From Anaerolineales bacterium (GTDB lineage: Bacteria > Chloroflexota > Anaerolineae > Anaerolineales > UBA11858), in NCBI GenBank assembly GCA_018335275.1, contig JAGXKM010000015.1:1-34508 (forward strand): 34,508 nt of DNA, written 5' to 3'. Each line of letters begins with the position of its first letter. Positions within the stretch are counted from its first letter, which is position 1. Positions 16,008 through 24,646 of this stretch are shown piece after piece. The notes under the pieces are model-generated. The model had not been told where the DNA came from, made no database searches, and was given only the letters and a program-made list of their open reading frames with translations. Both the position numbers and the translations under genes were made by a program.

Positions 16008-17210
16008 TCATTTCATTTTTAGCCGGCCTTTTTGAATGTGCCAGACCCGGGAATGCTCCCTGAATGCTGGCGTAAACAGGGAGGCGTCGGCGGTGGTCAG
16101 CAACGATTGTTCCGTTTTTGCCAGGCGGTCCAGCAGATCCTCCCGTCGTGTTTCATCAAGTTCGGCTAAGACTTCATCCAGCAGCAGCACGGGCCAATGG
16201 CCGTTTTTTTCTTTGATCCAGCCCACCTCGGCCATTTTCAGGGCCAGGAGGGTGGTCCTGATCTGTCCCCGGGAACCATAGGTTCCCAGATCAATTCCGT
16301 TGCTTAAAAAGAGCACATCATCACGGTGAGGTCCGATGGTGGTTACGCCGCGATAAATCTCCTTTTCCCGGAGTTCCAGCAGCGCTTCCCGTAGTCCGCC
16401 CTCAATTTCTTCCAAAGATAGGTAAGATCGGTCAACCGGGTCCTGAAGAGGCAGCCCTATCTGGCCGGGGGGGTTGGGCAGCGGTTCGTAGGCCGGTTGA
16501 TATGCCAGACGGAGGACCTCTTCACCCCGGGTCAATTCCTGGTGAATGGAGGCTGCTTGTTGCTCTAATTCCTGCAGGAATTGAATCCGGGCGTACATGA
16601 TCCTGGAACCGTTTTGGGTGACCAGTTCATCCCAGTAGGCCAGTTGGTCAGGATCGCCCCCGTGTTCGTTGAGCTGTTTTAACAACGCGTTGCGTTGACC
16701 GATGGCTTTGTTGTATTCGGTGAGTAAGTCATGATATCCAGGATGGACCTGGGAAATAGTCAGGTTCAGGTAGCGTCGTCGTTGGCGGGGAGATTCTGTG
16801 ATCATCTGCAGCATATGGGGCAGAAACAGCACAGCGTTAAAGTGGCCGATGACGCGGTTGATCTTCCGTTTTCGGCCGTCCAGGAGGACTTCCTTTCTGA
16901 CGTATTGATTTCCGTTGGTGTTTGTGTCCTGGATGAGGCGGATCTCTATCTGGTGTTCCCTGTTTGCTTTCCGGTAATCAGCGACAATCCGCGCCACTGC
17001 GATTTTATTTCGTTGGGCGGAGAAGTTAATCAGCTCGCTTGAATTTGAGGCCTGAATGGAATCCATGCTGGAGATAAAATAGACCGCCTCCAGCAAACTC
17101 GTTTTCCCTTGGGCGTTGTCGCCGACGAGGATGAGTGAATTTTTGGGGATGTCTTGATCTAATCTGGAAAAAATCCGGAAATCAGTCAGGGAGAGGTGAG
17201 TTAGGTACAT
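16008..17210 (-). CDS. recF: DNA replication and repair protein RecF
   Basis: 400 residues. An SMC-like ABC ATPase that loads RecA at gaps with RecO and RecR. Seen: N-terminal THLSLTDFRIFSRL, Walker A GDNAQGKTS (30-38), RRRYLNLTISQVHPGY, the TIGPHRDDVLF motif, a SRGQIRTTLLALKMAE signature and Walker B LLLDEVLAELDETR. The length is slightly above the usual 360-370, mainly through the mid region. It starts 7 bp after def, not beside dnaA/dnaN, which is unusual. No terminator is visible; its stop meets that of rsmG. Confidence 0.96.
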   Translation of the reverse strand: MYLTHLSLTDFRIFSRLDQDIPKNSLILVGDNAQGKTSLLEAVYFISSMDSIQASNSSELINFSAQRNKIAVARIVADYRKANREHQIEIRLIQDTNTNGNQYVRKEVLLDGRKRKINRVIGHFNAVLFLPHMLQMITESPRQRRRYLNLTISQVHPGYHDLLTEYNKAIGQRNALLKQLNEHGGDPDQLAYWDELVTQNGSRIMYARIQFLQELEQQAASIHQELTRGEEVLRLAYQPAYEPLPNPPGQIGLPLQDPVDRSYLSLEEIEGGLREALLELREKEIYRGVTTIGPHRDDVLFLSNGIDLGTYGSRGQIRTTLLALKMAEVGWIKEKNGHWPVLLLDEVLAELDETRREDLLDRLAKTEQSLLTTADASLFTPAFREHSRVWHIQKGRLKMK

Positions 17211-17217
17211 GAGGTAT

Positions 17218-17718
17218 TTAGACTGGATCGTAGGTCTCTTCGGGTTTCCATACCTCCGTAGCCCGGTCGGTGTACAGCACGCCGTTCAGGTGGTCAACCT
17301 CGTGTTGAAAAATGCGCGCGAGCCATCCCTGCGCCTTCATTTTGAATGGGTCCCCCTGACGGTTTTTGCCCTGGATGGTGATCGAATAGGGACGCTTTAC
17401 TTCCCCCATCAAGCCGGGAATGGAGAGGCACCCTTCCGCTCCGGAAACCGTTTCCGGAGAAAATTTTGTGATCCGGGGATTGACGACGATGTACAGGGTG
17501 GGCGGGGTGGTTTCATCCTCTTCATCCCCAAATTCAACCAGAATTACCCGTTTGGAAACGCCCACTTGAGGGGCGGCAAGACCTGCCCCGGACTCCTCGT
17601 GCATGGTTTCTACCATGTCATCGATCAGACCCTGCAGCTCTTTATCAAACGTCGTAATCTTCTCCGCTTTTGTCCTTAAAGTGGGGTGGGGGACACTGAT
17701 AACCTCTCGGACTGCCAT
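17218..17718 (-). CDS. def: Peptide deformylase
   Basis: 166 residues. Removes the formyl group from the N-terminal methionine of new proteins, using a metal. All three motifs are intact: GAGLAAPQ (44-51), EGCLSIP (95-101, with the metal-binding Cys97) and QHEVDHLNG (His139 and His143 with Glu140). AAGGGAG lies before the ATG. It is 7 bp upstream of recF and 21 bp after the cNMP-binding gene, so the three are probably one transcript. Confidence 0.97.
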   Translation of the reverse strand: MAVREVISVPHPTLRTKAEKITTFDKELQGLIDDMVETMHEESGAGLAAPQVGVSKRVILVEFGDEEDETTPPTLYIVVNPRITKFSPETVSGAEGCLSIPGLMGEVKRPYSITIQGKNRQGDPFKMKAQGWLARIFQHEVDHLNGVLYTDRATEVWKPEETYDPV

Positions 17719-17739
17719 ACACCAAAAACTCCCTTTTCC

Positions 17740-19395
17740 TCATGGGGATGATTGCGTTTCGCTGGATTCCTCTTCTGAATGGTCCGTTTCTTGCCTTTGC
17801 CTATGATAAGCTGCAAGAAATTCTACCATATCATCCCGATGGCGCTGCGCTTGTTCTTGCTCTTTCCTCTTTAAGGCGGCATTGTAATGTTCGAAGATTT
17901 CATTTTGCACTAATTTCGGTTTTGACACGTTTTCAAAGTCAAGTTGGATGTCGCCCACGTTGATGGCCACAGTGCCGAAATTAAACAGTCGCTGGAGGAC
18001 GTTTTTTCGTTCATAATCCAAACTGAGGATGTTTTCAAGAAGGGCAGAACGTTTGGTTTCTTTCCCCAACGGTTTCCGGTCCACGTCAATGATTTGTCTG
18101 GGGGTGAGTTGGAAGCGGTCGTTTGCCCAATCCGCAAAGATATATGCCACGATCAGGGCGTTTATGACAAGAAGGGTGGTGATCAGGGGGAGCGAGGGGG
18201 ATGTGATCAAATTGACGATCCGGGCGAAGAATGAAACCAGCAGGCCAATTAAAGTCATCACCAGCCACCAGGTGCGTTGGCAGAGGACAAATTTATGTTT
18301 CCGGTAGGTGATGACATCATTCCATTCATAACGGGCCCGAAAGAGGTTGAGGATTTGTTGAATGAGGCTCATGGACTGAGAAGAACGGGGTATGTGTTCT
18401 TCTCCATTCAGCAATTGATCTTCATGCTGCTGGGGAGCGGGTTGTTGGCTTTCCTCCCTGTTTAGCCTTTCCCGCAGCGTTTCGTTGATTTTCGACATTT
18501 CGGTCTGTTTGTGGCGTTCTTGGGCCACGTAATGAGCTTCCTGGATGAGGGCGGATAAAACGGACGGGTGGCCGGCATTTTTCATGGGCATGTTGCCCGT
18601 GTAGGTTCTGACGATCACATCTCCGAACCCCATCAAGCGCTGTAATTGGTGCGTGGAGATGTTCACGGTGAGTACGGATCCCAGGGGGACTTCACGACGT
18701 TGATCACGAAACCAGATCACTTTTTCCACCCAGACGACCCGTTCCGTGGTGACCAGGTAATAATCGTTCCCCCAATCGATCCACAGCCAGAGCACCCAGC
18801 CTCCGAAAAAGAGAAAAGAGAGAGGGGCGAAAAGCAGGAGGTTAAGGTTGAGGAGGAGGATCCCGGCGCTCGTGAGCATGGAGAGCAGCAAGGGCACCAC
18901 CAATCGGGCATAAAAGGTGAAGACATGCTTGCGATCAAGAAAGCGAATATCTTCCTCTTTCCCAAGCCAGGGGAAGGTACGAGTGCGGGCCAGGGCGTCA
19001 CTCTGATTGATGGCGGTCAGCGTGTGTTTGATGGCTGGAAAGGTTTCCAGCAGCAAATGGAAAGCTTTTTCTTGCAGGCTGAGCAGGGTGATTTGACCTT
19101 GCGCTCGGGCGCTTGCCATACGGGGTCTCCCCGAGAGTAAAGCTTCTTCCCCGAAGTGTTCTCTCCACCCGACATGGACGTTTTTATCCCCCTCAAAATC
19201 AAGGACCACGTCCCCAGAAACCACGATAAAGAAATTCCTTCCTCTTTGACCCCTGCGGTACAAAACCTCACCCTCTTGCAGGGTGATGGGCTTAAATAAG
19301 CGGGTGATTTGTTTCAGTTCCTCGTCTTTCAAAGACTGGAACAAATAGTGATCTTTGAGGAATGTGTAGATTGAGGATGAATCTATGTCCATCAT
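17740..19395 (-). CDS. Membrane protein with cNMP-binding domain and two PH-like domains
   Basis: 551 residues. Residues about 15-130 are a cyclic-nucleotide-binding domain; the phosphate cassette FGEEALLSGRPRMASARA (81-98) keeps Gly82, Glu83 and Arg92, so it probably binds a cyclic nucleotide. Two membrane segments (about 163-207) lead to a first bacterial PH-like domain (DYYLVTTERVVWVEKVIW to IVRTYTG, 211-267). A Gln/Glu-rich linker and a second membrane pair (about 374-422) lead to a second such domain (DRFQLTPRQIIDVDRKPLG to VAINVGD, 426-482). The tail is a charged coiled coil. So it is an internal duplication of a membrane-plus-PH unit fused to a sensor. Its role is unknown. AAAGGGA precedes the ATG at 19395; the next codon is also ATG. 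Confidence 0.9.
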   Translation of the reverse strand: MMDIDSSSIYTFLKDHYLFQSLKDEELKQITRLFKPITLQEGEVLYRRGQRGRNFFIVVSGDVVLDFEGDKNVHVGWREHFGEEALLSGRPRMASARAQGQITLLSLQEKAFHLLLETFPAIKHTLTAINQSDALARTRTFPWLGKEEDIRFLDRKHVFTFYARLVVPLLLSMLTSAGILLLNLNLLLFAPLSFLFFGGWVLWLWIDWGNDYYLVTTERVVWVEKVIWFRDQRREVPLGSVLTVNISTHQLQRLMGFGDVIVRTYTGNMPMKNAGHPSVLSALIQEAHYVAQERHKQTEMSKINETLRERLNREESQQPAPQQHEDQLLNGEEHIPRSSQSMSLIQQILNLFRARYEWNDVITYRKHKFVLCQRTWWLVMTLIGLLVSFFARIVNLITSPSLPLITTLLVINALIVAYIFADWANDRFQLTPRQIIDVDRKPLGKETKRSALLENILSLDYERKNVLQRLFNFGTVAINVGDIQLDFENVSKPKLVQNEIFEHYNAALKRKEQEQAQRHRDDMVEFLAAYHRQRQETDHSEEESSETQSSP

Positions 19396-19422
19396 GGAAA
19401 GTATTCCCTTTTCTTCAATTCG

Positions 19423-19431
19423 ATTTTAACA
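19423..19431 (-). promoter_or_regulatory. Possible extended -10 of the cNMP-binding/def/recF unit
   Basis: The reverse strand carries TGTTAAAAT (TG, one base, TAAAAT). Transcription would start near 19416, about 20 nt before the ATG. No -35 is recognisable. Confidence 0.35.
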
Positions 19432-19582
19432 CAATCCATCCCCGGAGAGATGAGCAGAGATGTGAGAAACGGATATGTGGGTGTCAGGGCCCACGCAGCC
19501 TTTCCTCGTTTCACCCTCCCCGTTGGAGAAATCGATGTTAAAATAGGAGCGCAATTACGTCTTCATTAAAGGAGCAAGAAAT

Positions 19583-21043
19583 ATGCCCATAAGTTTTGGA
19601 ACCGATGGCTGGCGAGCTGTGATCTCAGACACATTCACGTTTCACAATTTACGCCTGGTAACACAGGCTATTGCGGATGCCATCCATTCTGGTCATTGGT
19701 ATGGGGAAGCTTCCCTCAAAAAGACCCCCGATCCAAACCGCATCGTGGTCGGTTTTGATACGCGGTTTTTGTCGGATCGGTACGCCTGGGACGTGGCCCG
19801 GGTGTTGACAGCCAATGGCTACACGGTGTATCTTACTCAGGCGGATGCTTCCACCCCTACGATCTCCTATGCCGTGAGAAATCTGGGCGCCATTGGGGGG
19901 ATTGTGATCACGGCTTCTCACAACGCCCCCCGCTACAATGGGGTGAAGTTGAAAGCTGCTTACGGCGGGTCGGTCTCTTCTGAGCAGTCCAGAAGGGTGG
20001 AAATTTACTTGAATGACAATCAGGATCGGGGCCGGGGTCCGAATCTCATGGATCAGGAACAGGCCCTGGAACAAGGTCTGATCCAGCGGTTTAATCCCAT
20101 TCCTGAGTATTACCAGCATTTGCGCACTCTGATTGATTTTGATGCCATTGCGGAAAACCCGCCCCAGATCGTTGTAGACTCGATGCACGGCTCGGGTCGC
20201 GGGTTGATCAAAGGGATCTTAAAGGGGACAGGTTGTGAAGTGCATGAAATTAGAGGAGAGATGAACCCGGGATTCGGGGGCGCTCATCCCGAACCGATCG
20301 CCAAGCATCTCAGTCCTTTGGCGGGGGCGATGAGCACAGGATTGGGATCCCTGGGTTTGGCCCTGGACGGGGACGGGGACCGGATTGGGGCGATGGATGA
20401 GCGGGGAAATTTTGTCGATCCTCACAAGATCATGGCCCTTGCCCTTCGTTACCTGGTGGAAGAACGCGGGATGCAGGGCCCGGTGGTCAAGACGGTGTCC
20501 ACCACGCGCATGGTTGATCGCTTGGCAAAAGAGTATGGACTTCCGGTCTATGAAACGCCGGTGGGATTTAATTACATTGCTGACCACATGTTGAAGGAAG
20601 ATATCTTGATCGGGGGAGAGGAATCCGGGGGAATTTCTTTTCAGGGTCATATCCCGGAAGGGGACGGCGTCCTGATTGGACTTTTACTCGTCGAGATCGT
20701 CGCCCAATCGGGGAGCACTCTCTCTGAGTTGGTGGGGGATCTCCTGGAAAGCGTGGGCCCGGCATATTACCACCGCACGGATCAGCGCATCAAGTATCCA
20801 ATCAAGAAGGAAAACATGGTTCGGGAACTTTTGGGAAAGGTTCCGGATACGATTGGAGGGCAGGTTGTGGAAGATGTGGTTTCCATTGATGGGGTTAAGT
20901 ACGTTCTCAAAGATGATTCCTGGCTTTTAATTCGCCCTTCTGGAACCGAACCTGTGCTGCGAGTCTATGCCGAAGGTAGAAATCAAGAAATGGTGGAATC
21001 TCTGTTGAAATATGGTGAAAAGGTGGCGGAGCAATTGACCTGA
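19583..21043 (+). CDS. Phosphoglucomutase/phosphomannomutase (alpha-D-phosphohexomutase superfamily)
   Basis: 486 residues. Moves a phosphate between C1 and C6 of a hexose phosphate. Seen: FGTDGWRA at the N-terminus, the phosphoserine loop TASHNAPRYNG (catalytic Ser112), the metal loop DGDGDR (262-267), the sugar loop GGEESGGISF and the phosphate-binding loop RPSGTEPVLRVYAEG. The loop reads TASHNA where most members have TASHNP. Sequence alone does not separate glucose, mannose or glucosamine specificity; the overall form is nearest bacterial phosphoglucomutase/phosphomannomutase of the PgcA/ManB type. AAAGGAG lies before the ATG. Single gene followed by a terminator. Confidence 0.93.
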   Translation: MPISFGTDGWRAVISDTFTFHNLRLVTQAIADAIHSGHWYGEASLKKTPDPNRIVVGFDTRFLSDRYAWDVARVLTANGYTVYLTQADASTPTISYAVRNLGAIGGIVITASHNAPRYNGVKLKAAYGGSVSSEQSRRVEIYLNDNQDRGRGPNLMDQEQALEQGLIQRFNPIPEYYQHLRTLIDFDAIAENPPQIVVDSMHGSGRGLIKGILKGTGCEVHEIRGEMNPGFGGAHPEPIAKHLSPLAGAMSTGLGSLGLALDGDGDRIGAMDERGNFVDPHKIMALALRYLVEERGMQGPVVKTVSTTRMVDRLAKEYGLPVYETPVGFNYIADHMLKEDILIGGEESGGISFQGHIPEGDGVLIGLLLVEIVAQSGSTLSELVGDLLESVGPAYYHRTDQRIKYPIKKENMVRELLGKVPDTIGGQVVEDVVSIDGVKYVLKDDSWLLIRPSGTEPVLRVYAEGRNQEMVESLLKYGEKVAEQLT

Positions 21044-21066
21044 GTTTTTCCTGGCCTGGAAGAAAA

Positions 21067-21114
21067 AAACCACAGCAGGTGAGTGAATCATGCTGCTGTG
21101 GTTTCGTTTTTTGG
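21067..21114. terminator. Bidirectional terminator
   Basis: Arms AAACCACAGCAG (21067-21078) and CTGCTGTGGTTT (21093-21104) with a 14-base loop, an A-run to the left and TTTCGTTTTTT to the right. It serves the phosphohexomutase gene and the convergent LPxTG gene. Confidence 0.88.
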
Positions 21115-21139
21115 ATCCTTGACAGGGTGCTAAAGGAGT

Positions 21140-21724
21140 CTACGCCGAGGAGGATCGCAGACGTCGGCTGAGGAAGATGACGACCAGAAGTACACCTGCG
21201 AGGGCCAGAAGACCCGGTACGCCAAGATCGTCCGCAAACCCTGTGTCAGGTAAACTTGTGGCGGTCGGTTCTGGTGTCCCCTCTTCCCCTTCCTCCGCTT
21301 GCGCGGTCAGTAAGGCGGAGACCGTCGCTGTTTCGGGGGATGGTGTATCTGTCTCTAGGACCGGGGTGTCCGTGGGCAGGGGTGTTGAGGTTGCTGTGGG
21401 TTCGAGAGTTGAGGTCGCAGTGGGCAGGGGTGTGTTGGTGCTGGTCGGTTCAGCCTGCTTTGCCTCTGCGGTTTGTTCACTGTAAACCACGATGGCTGTG
21501 TTGGTGGCATTGATCGCCGCTACCTGTGTTTGCTGAGCGCCTTCCCTTCCTGGAAGGATGATCACAGCGTAAGCTGCGATGGCTATGAGAGCCAGGAGTA
21601 GAATACCGCCTAGAATTCCAACCACAATCAGGAAAGTGCGATTTCCTTCTTCCTCGGAGGAAGTATCTTCCTCCATATCCATCTCTTCAAAATCTAAATC
21701 GTCAAAATCGTTTGTCATGCCCAT
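21140..21724 (-). CDS. Two-segment membrane protein with Thr/Pro stalk and LPxTG-type C-terminus
   Basis: 194 residues. A short, very acidic N-terminus (DDLDFEEMDMEED) is followed by a membrane segment (about 30-58). A Thr/Pro/Glu stalk of about 90 residues comes next. The C-terminus has LPDTG (158-162), a hydrophobic stretch (about 168-186) and a basic tail SRRLRSSSA, exactly the layout of a sortase sorting signal. It has no cleavable signal peptide, so it is held at the N-terminus and possibly also attached by sortase or held by a second membrane segment. No sortase gene is in the window. GAGGAGAG precedes the ATG at 21724. Function unknown; it lies 58 bp beyond the seven-gene operon and may be its last member. 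Confidence 0.85.
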   Translation of the reverse strand: MGMTNDFDDLDFEEMDMEEDTSSEEEGNRTFLIVVGILGGILLLALIAIAAYAVIILPGREGAQQTQVAAINATNTAIVVYSEQTAEAKQAEPTSTNTPLPTATSTLEPTATSTPLPTDTPVLETDTPSPETATVSALLTAQAEEGEEGTPEPTATSLPDTGFADDLGVPGLLALAGVLLVVIFLSRRLRSSSA

Positions 21725-21782
21725 CGTTTCTCTCCTCTGATTACCCTGTCAAGTGAGTATCAACTAGGATTGTTTTCCTTGA

Positions 21783-22841
21783 TTAAGTTTCTATGATTTC
21801 GAGGTTTTTCAAAGGTATCCAGGCCCGCTGATTTCCATCCAGCGCGATCTCAGCTGCTTGGGTTTGGATACCGCTTGCAAAAGTGTATGTCTTGAGTGGG
21901 ATGACCTCTATGGTGCCAATGCGGGTGGCATAGGGGCCCGAATCAACGTACACTTTTTTGCCCACTGAAAACTCGTCTGTATCTTTTGGTACGTTAAAGT
22001 TGTCCGGAGAAGGTAAAGAGATGATTGCTTCCGGGTATTTCCCCGTGGTTCGATTATATTCCTGGGCATTGAGGGAAATTTCTTTCTCCTCGTTGGTTAT
22101 CAAGAGCCTTGATGCTAAGGTGTTCATGGGCTTTTGACCGAAGCCATCGATGATGATAATGGGGTACTCCATTTTGCTGGCGACAGGAATTAACGCGGAG
22201 GACATGCTGCCCAGGATGAGACCCTTAATGGGGATGGAGGCTGCGGTAGAGAAGAACTCCGGGTCTTTACAGTACCCGCCAATGGCAATCGCTCCCCTGA
22301 AACTTATATCAACTTGCTTTGCCTGAACTTCCCCCTCAAGGTCTTTGCTCAAACGCTGCATGACGCCATGGGCGATTTTGCCATTTCCCCAAACCCCCTG
22401 GATTAAGGCGCCTACGGTTTCAATGATTACACCTCGTTCCGGGATGATATTGGTTACCGTGCCTTTCATGCCCGCTAAAAGCTGGTAAGATGGGGTGTCC
22501 TTTTCTAAGAGGACTTTTCCCTCGCCAGCGATTTTGACTTCACAATCCGCCGGGGCCCTGACGACACGTTGAAATAAGCCCACCGGACCGGCGATCACAT
22601 CGCCTTTTGATAGCACATCTCCCGCTTGTCGCTGGAGGAGGTCATTTGCTTTGGCCGCGGATACGTTCAACCCCTGGGTGAGATCGATCATGATGTGTTC
22701 CGGTTCCAAGTTCGCTTCTGCGACCACATCCGTTGGAACGACTTTTTGCATCCGGCGAGCAACCACCCTTCCTAATTGAGGGAGAATTCGTTCGCGGCGG
22801 ATATTTGTTCGGGGCAGGATGTGCTTGGTGGAAGCTAACAT
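21783..22841 (-). CDS. Protein with lipoyl/biotinyl-like barrel, last gene of the MutL-like operon
   Basis: 352 residues, no signal peptide or membrane segment. Residues about 70-140 look like a barrel-sandwich hybrid: GDVLSKGDVIAG, VVRAPADCEVKIAGEGKVLL, then MKGTVTNIIPERGVII. No Lys at a lipoyl or biotinyl attachment turn is evident, so the fold may be structural, as in NqrA/RnfC-type proteins. The middle (about 180-250) has GAIAIGG, IPIKGLILGSMSSAL and YPIIIIDGFGQ, a possible Rossmann-like segment. Residues about 290-352 resemble a small KOW/SH3-like barrel (VGKKVYVDSGPYATRIGTIE). I do not recognise the whole protein. It begins 43 bp after the MutL-like gene, suggesting a cytoplasmic partner of that ATPase. 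Confidence 0.82.
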   Translation of the reverse strand: MLASTKHILPRTNIRRERILPQLGRVVARRMQKVVPTDVVAEANLEPEHIMIDLTQGLNVSAAKANDLLQRQAGDVLSKGDVIAGPVGLFQRVVRAPADCEVKIAGEGKVLLEKDTPSYQLLAGMKGTVTNIIPERGVIIETVGALIQGVWGNGKIAHGVMQRLSKDLEGEVQAKQVDISFRGAIAIGGYCKDPEFFSTAASIPIKGLILGSMSSALIPVASKMEYPIIIIDGFGQKPMNTLASRLLITNEEKEISLNAQEYNRTTGKYPEAIISLPSPDNFNVPKDTDEFSVGKKVYVDSGPYATRIGTIEVIPLKTYTFASGIQTQAAEIALDGNQRAWIPLKNLEIIET

Positions 22842-22884
22842 TTCGATACCTTGTCCGTGTTTTCTATCTTGTTGAGAACATTTC

Positions 22885-24639
22885 TTATGCGAATTTTTCT
22901 AAGCTCGTGATCCATTTCTTTGCCCGTTTACGATTTTTTTCGGGATCCGGGGAGAAGCGAAGGGGCCGGCCGCGAGCATCGATGATGATCCCCAATGACC
23001 CGCCCACAGCGCTGACCTTTCCAGCCTTTCCCGGCCCACCCATGCCGATATCAAAACCATGGAGAGGACGAAGGTGGAGGGTGACCTGCTCCCCAACGCT
23101 CGTGGGAAGCACGCTTAGCGTCCCGTACTTGATGTCCCTCGTCGTCTTTTCCCCATTCTGACGGGTGATCCGCATTCGCAAAATGGGGGTTCCGAGCCGT
23201 GCATTTCCGTAAGGTGCAATAACTGTGCCTAAGTTAAGGAAAGTGCTGGTTTCAATGACTTGCACTGTGAGCAAGGGATTAATATCACTGATAATTCCCA
23301 GGGAAGGCAGTAAGCCATTCTGATCCAGCGCGATCGTCGTTACCCCGGCTGGTTGAAGTCCATCCAATAAAATCAGCAAGCTCTGGGTCCGCTTCGGGGC
23401 TTGCGTGATCACGCTCCCGGAGCCGATGATGGGTTCAACTGAAGGTAAGAGGGAGCCCTTTTGGAATGCTTCGGGAATCTTGGGGAGGATATCTTTCACT
23501 GTTGCGCGGAGGATTTCTCGGGCCACAGCATGCTCAATGGCGATTTCCTCCTGGGTCGCCGGTAAGCTGTCCGGGTAAATAGATTTGTTGTTCACGTAAT
23601 CGCGAACAAATGAGTCGGGTATTTTCAATGGGAGCCAGCGTGTGATGTCCGAAACCTGAACGTGCTTGAGGATCCTTTGACAGCCTGCTCCTATCCCGAG
23701 GTTGGGTAAGACTCGCAGAGTTTCTTCGCCTTCGAAAGAGGCTGTAATGGTTGTGTTCCGGGAACCGATATCGATGCCCAGGACACCTTTATCAGGTTCG
23801 TATTTTCTGCTCAAGAAACGAATCATGCGGCTGAAGGCGGTCGCTGTAGCTGTCATGTTTCCATCGGTCCAGGTAAGGACCTCACTCATCCCACCGATCT
23901 GTTTCCGCCTGATCATTTTAAATATTTCCGCCAGCTCTTTTTGAGCTGGATACATTTGTTTTTGATTTAGAGAAGGCTGAATGTTGGGAGCGATGTGAAG
24001 GTTGCTGATTTTTCCGAGATCATCCTTAACATCTTCCTGAAGCTCCTCATTTCCCACGTAGAGGATATGCGTTTTTTGATCATCTTTTGTCAGGTATCCT
24101 GCTAATCCGACTACTTCAATGAGGTTGAGGATAGATTTCGAGGCCCCGCCGTTTGTCCCGCCGCTGATGATAATCAGATCGGGACGGGTTTTCAGCAAAA
24201 GGTTGATCCTATCTTGATCTTGTCTGCGGTCATTGAGAGATATCTCCTCCACGACCTGGGCGTTGATCGTGGAAGCTAATTGATTTGCCGTAGAAATAGA
24301 AACATCTTGCAGTAGTCCCACAGTGACAACGCGGATAGGTTTACCTGCCGATATGGTTGCTACCATAGCGTCCACCCCGTTATTGTCCATGGTGCTGGGA
24401 ATGATCAACCCTTCTGCATCGCTGATCATCATCCTTCCCGTTTTGTCCTGGAGGTCCTCAATCGCGTGCCAAACACATTCCGCGATATCAAAGAAAGGGG
24501 ACCCTGCTGTGGAAGGCGCAGATCCCTCGGCGATAAATCTGTATTTGGTGTTGACAATATCAAACAGCAGCGCCCGTGTCGTTGAGGAACCGATATCAAC
24601 TGCCAGTATGGAAGAGAGGTTGTTGTTTGTGTTTACCAT
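22885..24639 (-). CDS. MutL/GlmL-like ASKHA-fold ATPase, no mutase partner in view
   Basis: 584 residues resembling GlmL/MutL, the accessory protein of glutamate mutase. Two phosphate-1-like loops are seen: AVDIGSSTTRALLFD (Asp15) and GIDIGSRNTTITA (Asp290). Between them lie GLLQDVSIST, LIIISGGTNGGASKSI (the GGTDGG-like family motif), HILYVGNEE and MSEVLTWTDGN. Later PIIGSGSVIT fits the adenosine site. The last ~130 residues (about 455-584) are a Gly-rich extension with VGGSLGIIIDARGRPLRF and a basic tail. No glutamate mutase subunits are in the window, and the gene is embedded among membrane proteins. Its ATPase activity is likely but its client is probably not a B12 mutase. It starts 7 bp after a polytopic membrane protein gene. 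Confidence 0.88.
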   Translation of the reverse strand: MVNTNNNLSSILAVDIGSSTTRALLFDIVNTKYRFIAEGSAPSTAGSPFFDIAECVWHAIEDLQDKTGRMMISDAEGLIIPSTMDNNGVDAMVATISAGKPIRVVTVGLLQDVSISTANQLASTINAQVVEEISLNDRRQDQDRINLLLKTRPDLIIISGGTNGGASKSILNLIEVVGLAGYLTKDDQKTHILYVGNEELQEDVKDDLGKISNLHIAPNIQPSLNQKQMYPAQKELAEIFKMIRRKQIGGMSEVLTWTDGNMTATATAFSRMIRFLSRKYEPDKGVLGIDIGSRNTTITASFEGEETLRVLPNLGIGAGCQRILKHVQVSDITRWLPLKIPDSFVRDYVNNKSIYPDSLPATQEEIAIEHAVAREILRATVKDILPKIPEAFQKGSLLPSVEPIIGSGSVITQAPKRTQSLLILLDGLQPAGVTTIALDQNGLLPSLGIISDINPLLTVQVIETSTFLNLGTVIAPYGNARLGTPILRMRITRQNGEKTTRDIKYGTLSVLPTSVGEQVTLHLRPLHGFDIGMGGPGKAGKVSAVGGSLGIIIDARGRPLRFSPDPEKNRKRAKKWITSLEKFA

Positions 24640-24646
24640 GATGGTC

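Noticed and set aside
22885-24639. DNA mismatch-repair MutL
   Set aside because: The name is shared only; the sequence is the GlmL-type actin-fold ATPase, with no GHKL motifs.
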